From the NCBI GenBank assembly GCA_007125875.1, contig SLCI01000217.1, forward strand, positions 1 to 11,582: a stretch of 11,582 nucleotides of DNA, written 5' to 3'. Every line of letters starts with the position of its first letter. Positions within the stretch are counted from its first letter, which is position 1. Shown here piece by piece: positions 5,827 through 11,582 of this stretch. The stretch comes from Kiritimatiellia bacterium. Its GTDB lineage: Bacteria; Verrucomicrobiota; Kiritimatiellia; SLAD01. The notes under the pieces are model-generated. The model saw only the letters and a program-made list of their open reading frames with translations. It was not told where the DNA came from and did no database searches. A program made the translations under genes and the position numbers.

Positions 5827-8105
5827 GTGTTATGAGGGAAGGCATATTTAATAGAAGCGAAATCCTGGCGCTTGTTGGCGAATGGCTTGCCGCGAGAGGG
5901 GAAGCATTGGCGGCGCACGAAGGACTTTCTCTCCTTTCGCTAATTCAATTGGAGGATAAGGATTTCGATGCCAGAGTGGATGAGGCCCCAGTATATGGAC
6001 TCATTTTCACAAGGGCGCTTCTTGGTAACGAATGCATCAATTTTGACCAATCGATTGATGGGGCGTGTTCCAGCTTCGACTTGAGGCAAATCGGAATGCG
6101 TCCTTCCAGTTTTGAGACCAGCGAACTCACTGGCGCTGATCTGGTTGCAAGAGTTACCCTTGATTTATTGCGGGCAATTTTGCGTTGTCGATCGTTGTTG
6201 GCCAATGTCTCAGACTGTGTCATAAGCCTCAACAGCGCTAGTGATGCAGCCGTGCTGACCAGGCTAGAAACCTTGCGCCTGAATTTTCTCTCCGCTGACT
6301 TCGTCCGTATTCAGCGAAAAAAGGACAGTCTCGTACCACCAGAAAACGGCTTCTCGGATGGTGCTTTCGAGCATTTTGGATGGCAGCATTTCGAAGAGCG
6401 GGACTTGATTTCCGTTGGTGTGCCCAATAACGAAATTTATTGTCGAGACACCAAGGGCGGAAAAATCGAGTCTTTCCTGGCGCATGATCACTTTTACGCC
6501 GATCCGGAGGCAGCGTTCTGCGCAATATTTGATGGCCGCAAATGGCATTCATCATTTGACGAGCTGTTCGGAAATGAGCCCTTGGATTCAGTTCAGGGCC
6601 AGGAAAGATGGGGGAGGTTTTTTACCCATTCGATAAAGCCACTCCTTGATTTTAAGTCCAATGACTTTGACGGAAATGATTCGGGCAAGGGAAATCGTCT
6701 GTTTCGCATCGTGTTCTGTGCCGGCATCGCAGAGCAGGGAGGCGCGTCCTTTCGTGCTGACCATTTTGAGAATGGTCTAGGCCTTTTCTACACAATCGAC
6801 ATTCATGGCGAGAAAAGGCAGATTGAGCCACGGGAGGCCGAAAAAATAGCTCCAAGCCTTATAGCCGCTATTATCAAGAAAAGGAATCTTACGAGATTTC
6901 GCATGGCTCAAGCGTTTAACGCGATGCTTGGTGAGGAGCTGAAAGTTGCTATTGAGAAACTAGAGGAAAAGAACGCGGAGCTTGAAAAAAGTGCAGCCAT
7001 GTTACAACTTTTGCGGTCCCCAGTGCAAAAAATATCTGATGCGCTAATTGTTCTGCAAGCTGAAGCACAGGAGCTCCGCAGCATTCTTAATGATCCAATG
7101 GATGCATTATCTGCGGCTCAACCGCAAATTGCGGCCCTGTTTGACGAACAGGTCCCTTTGACTGCTGGATTCGGAGGACCGGAGCATAATCTTTCTCGAT
7201 ACCGGCAGGAGGATCGGTTTGATCAGGGCCAAAGGGTTCTTGCGGTTGCGCTGGCACTCTTTAGAGGGCAGAGCTATTCTGACCCAATCAGTGTGGGAGG
7301 TAAGCCGGCGTCGGGTTCTGATGCTTTGAGGAGGGAGGTTCAGATCTGGGCATCTGAAGTCGCTAAAGATCCTGCGCGCAAAGGGCTTTCGGATTGCGTG
7401 CTTAGACTTCTGGAAAAACCTTCATGGGAAGCCGTTTCTGCGAGCGTTGACCGTAAGGCAGAGGTTATTGCTTATCTCGGGGAGATCAAAGCAAGATTTT
7501 TTACCGCGTACAAACCAAGTCGCGCCACTTTTCCGCTCTTATTGGCACTAGTTAAAAAGTTTGTTCGGCCGGAATTGGCTATACGCGTATGCACGCCGAC
7601 TTCAGAGCAAACACAGGCGTTCGCCAGCGAAATCGTCTTGGTGCGTCATGCAAATCCTTGCGCCACGCAAGGCCATTTCGCGGAATTCGTCGCAAGTCTA
7701 CTAAATCAAGTGGCAATAAGATCTACAAGACCTATTGCTGTCGAAATCAGTCCTTCAGGCTATGAAACTGAAGACGGGATTATTTTGCTTGACAGCGCTA
7801 AAGAGGCTTGTATTCGCTTTACATCCGATGCGGCTTTCATTTTGCCGGCGGGGCAGAAATTGCTAAAGGAATTGCTGGTTGAAGAGTTGAATAACAGGAT
7901 TAGCCAGGTTGTTTCCCTCGGCGAATACGGTGATTTTCATCGTATATTTGTAAAATTAGTTCGGCGCTTACCACAGAGTATATTGTCAGAAGTGTCGGTC
8001 GATGCCTCTGATGGTATCGTCACCATTTATCTTGGTCCGTCAGTGAGCATTCAGATGGGTGACGAGCTGATTATCCGGTCGCAACAGCCAGGCCCAAGCA
8101 AATAG
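5823..8105 (+). CDS. Large unrecognised protein with coiled coil and faint histidine-kinase-like C-terminal half
   Basis: I do not recognise a family with confidence. The 760-residue protein has no signal peptide or membrane segment. Residues 1-350 look like one or two globular domains (for example LVARVTLDLLRAILRCRSLL near 107-126 and FLAHDHFYADPEAAFCAIFD near 218-237). Residues about 363-395 form a charged heptad-like coiled coil (EELKVAIEKLEEKNAELEKS at 371-390). It runs into LQLLRSPVQKISDALIVLQ (394-412), whose layout recalls the kinase H-box S-H-E-L-R-T-P-L but with Q395 in place of the histidine. After a middle region (430-600), HFAEFVASLLNQVAIRST (618-635) and the following strand recall the N-box of GHKL ATPases, and a C-terminal GIVTIYLGPS could be its last strand. 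Spacing is longer than in ordinary kinases and no glycine-rich box is clear, so at most this is a highly degenerate sensor. The start overlaps the methyltransferase stop as ATGA. Confidence 0.85.
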   Translation: MSVMREGIFNRSEILALVGEWLAARGEALAAHEGLSLLSLIQLEDKDFDARVDEAPVYGLIFTRALLGNECINFDQSIDGACSSFDLRQIGMRPSSFETSELTGADLVARVTLDLLRAILRCRSLLANVSDCVISLNSASDAAVLTRLETLRLNFLSADFVRIQRKKDSLVPPENGFSDGAFEHFGWQHFEERDLISVGVPNNEIYCRDTKGGKIESFLAHDHFYADPEAAFCAIFDGRKWHSSFDELFGNEPLDSVQGQERWGRFFTHSIKPLLDFKSNDFDGNDSGKGNRLFRIVFCAGIAEQGGASFRADHFENGLGLFYTIDIHGEKRQIEPREAEKIAPSLIAAIIKKRNLTRFRMAQAFNAMLGEELKVAIEKLEEKNAELEKSAAMLQLLRSPVQKISDALIVLQAEAQELRSILNDPMDALSAAQPQIAALFDEQVPLTAGFGGPEHNLSRYRQEDRFDQGQRVLAVALALFRGQSYSDPISVGGKPASGSDALRREVQIWASEVAKDPARKGLSDCVLRLLEKPSWEAVSASVDRKAEVIAYLGEIKARFFTAYKPSRATFPLLLALVKKFVRPELAIRVCTPTSEQTQAFASEIVLVRHANPCATQGHFAEFVASLLNQVAIRSTRPIAVEISPSGYETEDGIILLDSAKEACIRFTSDAAFILPAGQKLLKELLVEELNNRISQVVSLGEYGDFHRIFVKLVRRLPQSILSEVSVDASDGIVTIYLGPSVSIQMGDELIIRSQQPGPSK

Positions 8106-8107
8106 AG

Positions 8108-9241
8108 ATGGATTTCTTCTGGTACGATCATCTAAGTGAGGAATCTGGCTGCGCAAGGCCGTTGCTGACGGGGTTCGAGAGATTTCTGGATATTCTGGGG
8201 CGGCCTGCTGCCAGGAGGACCCTATTGCCATCTGGTGACGCAGAGAATGCTGTGTATTTTGTTCACGCTGGGGATATGCCGGATAAATCCCAACTTGACT
8301 GGGAGGATCGGAGCAGCATCGAGCGCAAGGTCTTTATGGTCTTTGTTAGTAGTGAACCCGAGGGTCTTTTTTGCTTCGGAGACGCGACATATTCGGTAAA
8401 GTGCGCGCTTCCCGTGGTCTCCGATCTGCTAACCGCCGAGCCGGATCGGGTGGATCGCTTGCTCAGGTCTTGTGATTCGGGTTCACCCGATTTTTCTTTG
8501 CTTGAAAAAACGTTCCCTGAAGCCCTTGTTTCCTATTTTTTACTTGCCGTAGTTCATGGTAGAACAAAGTGTCCGGTGATTTCTGAAGAAATGTCCGGGT
8601 TGGTGGCTTTCGCAGAGCGCGAGCTTAAGGAATTTGATCTGGACGGAGGGCCCGGAATTACTGAGTGTGATGACATCACGTGGCTAAAGGCACAATTGGA
8701 GCCGTGTATAGACAAGGCAAATCTTTGGTTTGGAAGCAATGAAATCAGAGTTCGTCACCGAGCCCTTCGGCATGATTATATAAATCGTTTCATTGCCATG
8801 ACTGAGGAGGATATCGTTGGCCGCTGGGAGATCGGTTCATGGCAGGGTCTCGAAGTAGGGTTCAATTCGTTAATCGCCGAGGTGCCGACGTTGTTCCAAA
8901 AGCTGATTCATGAGATCAGTCCGCGTCACTGCCTTGATAACTTAAATCCGTTGGGCTCGATCCCGGAAGATGTGCGAGGGACTGCCACAAAGGTCCTTTA
9001 TGAGGAGTTCGATCAATCGCCAAAGATAAGGGCTGCGCAGGAGGTCATCACTGACCGAGCGTTGCGTTTGAAATCCGTGCTCGATGGATTTCTGGTTGAG
9101 TTTCGCAAGCCTTTTTTGCCGGATTCGGATGATCAAGCGAAACTGCTGCTCGCTTGGCGAGCCTTCCGGTTGGAGTTGTTGGAGTTCAGGGGCATTATTC
9201 AACAGATTCCTCTCCGTCAGGCATTGCCAGAAGTAGATTGA
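8108..9241 (+). CDS. Unrecognised protein with a possible phospho-accepting histidine box
   Basis: The 377-residue soluble protein starts 2 bp after the preceding stop (TAGAGATG), so it is the tightly coupled last gene of the operon. I do not recognise a family. The first ~110 residues may form a small alpha/beta domain with hydrophobic strands (ENAVYFVHAG, KVFMVFVSSE) that could be receiver-like, but no acidic pocket or conserved lysine is clear. A helical middle region leads to RHRALRHDYINRFIAM (216-231). The R-H-D-x-x-N pattern (H222, N226) resembles the H-box of Spo0B/CitA-type dimerisation helices. The remaining residues, to 377, are mostly helical. Partnership with the 760-residue protein is suggested by adjacency, and a phosphotransfer role is only a hypothesis. 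Confidence 0.85.
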   Translation: MDFFWYDHLSEESGCARPLLTGFERFLDILGRPAARRTLLPSGDAENAVYFVHAGDMPDKSQLDWEDRSSIERKVFMVFVSSEPEGLFCFGDATYSVKCALPVVSDLLTAEPDRVDRLLRSCDSGSPDFSLLEKTFPEALVSYFLLAVVHGRTKCPVISEEMSGLVAFAERELKEFDLDGGPGITECDDITWLKAQLEPCIDKANLWFGSNEIRVRHRALRHDYINRFIAMTEEDIVGRWEIGSWQGLEVGFNSLIAEVPTLFQKLIHEISPRHCLDNLNPLGSIPEDVRGTATKVLYEEFDQSPKIRAAQEVITDRALRLKSVLDGFLVEFRKPFLPDSDDQAKLLLAWRAFRLELLEFRGIIQQIPLRQALPEVD

Positions 9242-9250
9242 CGGTGGTTC

Positions 9251-9577
9251 GTGAGGCGGTTTTCGCCTTTGGTTTTACCGCATGACCATTCAATCCGGCT
9301 TTCAGCGGAAGGCGCCACCTTAAGCCAGTGGTCGTTGACGCTGACCCCATTGCCCAGACAGCTTCTCCTTCCCGCTAAGTTGCATTCTCTGCCCACCGAG
9401 GAGCTTCTGCTTTCAAGGCCACGGCGGTTTACCAATATGCCAGTTGCGCTATCGCATTGGATATGCTGCGAGCAACTAAAAACGGCATTGCTGCCGGGTT
9501 TCAGGAAGGGTGGCGTATATGGTGTTTTCAGTCAAAACAGGCGCGCTGGGACCGGCAAAGAAGAAATGATTTTGTAG
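9251..9577 (+). CDS. Doubtful 108-codon ORF in the frame of the preceding gene
   Basis: The frame of the 377-residue gene stays open after its TGA (9239-9241) until TAG 9575-9577, and GTG 9251 could start a separate ORF. The product would be rich in Leu, Pro and Arg with no recognisable domain. Its start lies in the terminator-like hairpin, there is no ribosome binding site, and candidate regulatory sites lie inside it. It could be a chance open frame, a decayed gene, or a read-through extension (the stop is TGA followed by C). I lean towards non-coding. Confidence 0.2.
   Translation: MRRFSPLVLPHDHSIRLSAEGATLSQWSLTLTPLPRQLLLPAKLHSLPTEELLLSRPRRFTNMPVALSHWICCEQLKTALLPGFRKGGVYGVFSQNRRAGTGKEEMIL
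9254..9276 (+). terminator. Weak terminator-like hairpin after the operon
   Basis: Twelve bases after the stop at 9241, AGGCG (9254-9258) pairs with CGCCT (9264-9268) around GTTTT, followed by the T-rich TTTGGTTTT. The stem is only 5-6 bp and the T-tract is interrupted, so it may be partial. CGGT (9242-9245) and ACCG (9277-9280) could extend the structure. Confidence 0.4.
9448..9463. promoter_or_regulatory. Candidate activator half-palindrome shared with the first control region
   Basis: GCTATCGCATTGGATA matches the layout GCTATC-N6-GATA of the perfect palindrome at 351-368, though the right arm ends TG instead of GC. It is about 197 bp upstream of the start expected from the promoter at 9627-9642, within reach of a DNA-looping activator. 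One shared site pair is weak evidence. Confidence 0.3.
9523..9539. promoter_or_regulatory. Palindrome upstream of the second sigma-54 promoter
   Basis: TGTTTTCAGTCAAAACA has perfect 6-bp arms around 5 bp. Its centre is about 122 bp before the expected transcription start of the next gene, a typical activator distance. TGT...ACA palindromes are common among sigma-54 activator sites, here with 11 bases between instead of the NifA-type 10. No copy was noticed near 351-480. Confidence 0.35.
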
Positions 9578-9626
9578 TGCGACTGGAATGGCAGAACTAG
9601 CATAAACGAATCTGACAGGGCAAGTT

Positions 9627-9642
9627 TGGCACTGATCTTGCT
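9627..9642 (+). promoter_or_regulatory. Sigma-54-type promoter of the envelope gene pair
   Basis: TGGCACTGATCTTGCT matches TGGCACGRNNNTTGCW at all but the seventh position (T for G), with GG at 9628-9629 and GC at 9640-9641 at the required 12-bp distance. The expected RNA start near 9653 gives a leader of about 30 nt to ATG 9683. Both promoter matches also share flanking GTTTGGCAC/GTTGGCAC and TTGCT-N-AA. Confidence 0.7.
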
Positions 9643-9670
9643 TAATCCGGGGTGAAAGCCACGTATAAGC

Positions 9671-9675
9671 AGGAG
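9671..9675 (+). promoter_or_regulatory. Ribosome binding site of the secreted coiled-coil protein gene
   Basis: AGGAG lies 7 bp before ATG 9683. GGGG in the early leader can pair with CCCC just after this site, so mild masking is possible. Confidence 0.7.
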
Positions 9676-9682
9676 CCCCAAC

Positions 9683-10627
9683 ATGAACATTCCAAATCGC
9701 ACGACTCTGGCTGGTCTACGGCCTGTTATCTTCGCACTGGCTATCGGATGGAGTCACCCCGCCTGGTCGTCTACTCTAACACTCGAAGATGATCCGCTTT
9801 CCAGCCCGGCGCCGAATCCTGTCGCGCTTGTTTTTCCGGCGCTAGCTGATTTTTTCGAGGATTACCGGGACTTTCTCGCTCTCCAGGATGAATTCGCTGT
9901 TCGGGTAACCAGTTGTCAGCGTGACCGAGGTTTTTCGGAGCAGGACTGCCTTCTGGAGCAATTTCAGAGGTTTCGTGTTGCTGCGGCCGATCTCGTGGGT
10001 CGGAGTATCCCCTCGGTCGAAAAGACATTGGCGGCGGCCGAAATCGAGCGAGCGGAGCAAACCCAACTCATGGAGCGGTCGGAGCGGCGGTTCGCTGAAC
10101 GCAGGAGCGACGCTGAGAATGCGGTCAAAAGTGTGGAGCGCCGGATTGCAAAGCTGGCCATGGAGGCTGGAAATGGGCAGGGGCAACTGACGGCGGAGGC
10201 CCGGTTTGAGATCACGGCACTAAAGCGTGAATGGGGCCATTCCCAGAACTCTCTACAGCATTGGGAAATGCATGCAGAACGTCTTCCTGCCATGCGCAAG
10301 TCACTCCAAGCCCTAGAGCAGATCATGAACGCGATTGAGGATGAGGTCGCGCTGGTCGAGCATGCCATCGGTCTTCGGCTGGACCTATTGAATGACTTTG
10401 AGTTGTTCGTCGAGATTGATTCAGACGTTCGCCGAACAGTAGCTGAGTTCAACCGACTCTCATCTATTTTTCCTCGGCTGCATGACGTAAGTCGCTCGAT
10501 GTTTGATGGAATAGACCTTGCTGCGCTAATTGGGGATGGTGCGCAAGTCCCATCATTTGAGGTCAATTTCAATACAAACGATGAAGCGCTGATTGCCTGG
10601 CTTCGGGGTTTTGCGCGCGGCGGTTAA
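9683..10627 (+). CDS. Secreted periplasmic coiled-coil protein of unknown function
   Basis: The 314-residue protein opens with a signal peptide: a short positive start, hydrophobic PVIFALAIGW, and a likely signal peptidase I site near AWS-S (27-30). The mature part begins acidic and Pro/Ser-rich, then has a helix with two cysteines (C78, C89) that could form a disulfide. A long charged helical region follows, about 115-240, with Glu/Arg-rich heptad-like stretches (EIERAEQTQLMERSERRFAE at 120-139), likely two antiparallel coiled-coil arms separated near GNGQGQ. The end, with LDLLNDFELFVEIDSDVRRT and a C-terminal FARGG, shows no known motif. It has its own sigma-54-type promoter and a good ribosome binding site. 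The next membrane protein starts 65 bp later, so the two probably form one unit. I do not recognise a family; a structural or scaffolding role in the envelope is only suggested. Confidence 0.85.
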   Translation: MNIPNRTTLAGLRPVIFALAIGWSHPAWSSTLTLEDDPLSSPAPNPVALVFPALADFFEDYRDFLALQDEFAVRVTSCQRDRGFSEQDCLLEQFQRFRVAAADLVGRSIPSVEKTLAAAEIERAEQTQLMERSERRFAERRSDAENAVKSVERRIAKLAMEAGNGQGQLTAEARFEITALKREWGHSQNSLQHWEMHAERLPAMRKSLQALEQIMNAIEDEVALVEHAIGLRLDLLNDFELFVEIDSDVRRTVAEFNRLSSIFPRLHDVSRSMFDGIDLAALIGDGAQVPSFEVNFNTNDEALIAWLRGFARGG

Positions 10628-10692
10628 GGGCTTGACAGAGATTCCGGAAAAAGAGCTCCTGCATCAGACGGTATTTGAAGGTAGGGCATTCA

Positions 10693-11582
10693 ATGAGTAA
10701 TCGCAGCCTGAATAGAAGACATTATGGGGTGGCAGCGTGCTTCCTGCTGGCCATCACACTGCTTGCTTTGCTTTATGTGCATCTCGCGCGCAATCATCAA
10801 GTACCGGATCTCAGGCCTTGGCTGCTTGGCCAGGCTGTTTTTCAGGATCACGACAGTGCCCCGAATGCACCTGAGATCCATCAGGAACTCCCGGTACCAG
10901 CTTCGGTACGGAACGATCCAATTGCTGCGGGATCCAGTTCTGTGCCGCCCAATCGGCTCCCGGAGCGGTCGCTTGCCAAAGACGTCGTGGTGTCGACCGA
11001 CGACAGCAAGCCGCTACCCGAGATTTTTTTGCCGGACACAGGCGTTGTAGAGACCGAGTCCAGCCCGGAATTCGTTTCCGACCTGAATATCGTTGCTGAA
11101 GATAGCGTTTTTCAGCAATCGGAATCAACGGATGCGCTTGATAGTTTTGAAAACGCCACTGAACTGGCCTCGACTCCTGGCAGGGAGTCGGAAGGTCGCC
11201 AGGTGCCTCGTTTGGACCTGGACGTGACACAGGATGATTTGGAACGACTTGTGCGTTCGGGGCATCTGTTGGTAGTGCTGCGAGCGCAGAATCGAAGGTC
11301 ACGGGTTCGTTCTCTGATTGCGGAGCCCGTTGGGGACAGTTTTCGCCTGCGCCCGCTCAATGATGCTGAACTTTCGAGTGTATCCACGCGGCATATTGGG
11401 CAGGCAGCAACCGGATTGACACAACGCGTACTTGAGTCTACGGAGTCATCCTTGCGAAGCATGAACCTGGAGGAAGCGCAAGTCTCCCTACGGTTCAGTG
11501 CCGAAACCGACCTGCGGCTGGAACAGCGGCAATGGGAGGCTTTGGAGCAAGCCGGAATGGCAGTCCAATTTGACGCTGGAGA
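10693..11582 (+). CDS. Single-pass membrane-anchored protein with long disordered linker, cut by window end
   Basis: The frame is open from ATG 10693 to the window edge without a stop (296 complete codons), so the 3' end is missing. AGGG at 10683-10686 precedes the start. After a basic N-terminus (RSLNRRH) a hydrophobic helix spans about residues 12-31 (GVAACFLLAITLLALLYVHL), then RNH: a type II membrane anchor or uncleaved signal. Residues about 50-175 are a low-complexity linker rich in Pro, Ser, Asp and Glu, probably disordered. From about 177 (LDLDVTQDDLERLVRSGHLLVVLRA) a folded periplasmic domain begins, with strands and helices and no motif I know. It follows the secreted coiled-coil gene by 65 bp and probably shares its sigma-54-type promoter, so both may form an envelope assembly. 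Confidence 0.85.
   Translation, partial: MSNRSLNRRHYGVAACFLLAITLLALLYVHLARNHQVPDLRPWLLGQAVFQDHDSAPNAPEIHQELPVPASVRNDPIAAGSSSVPPNRLPERSLAKDVVVSTDDSKPLPEIFLPDTGVVETESSPEFVSDLNIVAEDSVFQQSESTDALDSFENATELASTPGRESEGRQVPRLDLDVTQDDLERLVRSGHLLVVLRAQNRRSRVRSLIAEPVGDSFRLRPLNDAELSSVSTRHIGQAATGLTQRVLESTESSLRSMNLEEAQVSLRFSAETDLRLEQRQWEALEQAGMAVQFDAG

Noticed and set aside
9239..9241. TGA as a selenocysteine codon
   Set aside because: The residues around it show no redox motif, and the hairpin just after it is small and terminator-like, with nothing else pointing to selenocysteine insertion.
9964..10572. 202-codon open frame on the minus strand
   Set aside because: It is antisense to the secreted coiled-coil gene, which has a promoter, ribosome binding site and signal peptide. 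The minus product is a Ser/Arg-rich shadow without domains.
10632..10660. Sigma-70 promoter starting with TTGACA at 10632
   Set aside because: No acceptable -10 element lies 16-18 bp downstream, where the sequence is GCTCCTG.

Overview
The window looks like the chromosome of a Gram-negative proteobacterium, probably a gammaproteobacterium. Base composition is balanced, signal and lipoprotein leaders are Gram-negative in style, and there are two matches to the sigma-54 (-24/-12) promoter consensus. The assignment below phylum is a guess. No tRNA, rRNA, CRISPR array, transposase or phage gene was seen. All convincing genes are on the + strand.

Layout. (1) 1-351 is the 3' end of an unrecognised gene, whose tail weakly resembles a Fis-type DNA-binding helix-turn-helix. 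(2) 351-480 is a repeat-rich control region: a perfect 18-bp palindrome, three copies of GCCCCGAT in alternating orientation, and a full sigma-54 consensus match in the middle of a long imperfect inverted repeat. (3) 432-9241 is a tightly packed run of seven genes plus one mini-ORF, with 4-8 bp overlaps or gaps of at most 3 bp (the mini-ORF bridges the one larger gap), so almost certainly one operon. In order: ABC ATPase, ABC permease, a 17-codon mini-ORF, a NodU/CmcH-family carbamoyltransferase, an NMT1/ThiY-like lipoprotein substrate-binding protein, a class I SAM methyltransferase, a 760-residue protein with a coiled coil and faint histidine-kinase-like features, and a 377-residue protein with a possible histidine-box (RHDYIN). 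(4) 9242-9682 is a 441-bp spacer with a weak terminator-like hairpin, a doubtful ORF, two possible activator sites and a second sigma-54-type promoter. (5) 9683-10627 encodes a secreted, coiled-coil periplasmic protein. 10693 to the window end encodes a single-pass membrane protein with a long acidic/Pro-Ser linker, cut by the window edge.

How the parts may fit (inference). The ATPase, permease and lipoprotein form a complete ABC importer of the NitT/TauT/ThiXYZ type, probably for a small, possibly pyrimidine-like molecule. The carbamoyltransferase and methyltransferase would modify a small molecule. The two large unknown proteins may sense or signal. Two sigma-54 promoters, one per transcription unit, suggest that the importer/modification operon and the envelope gene pair answer to the same kind of activator. 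I do not recognise this combination as a described system.
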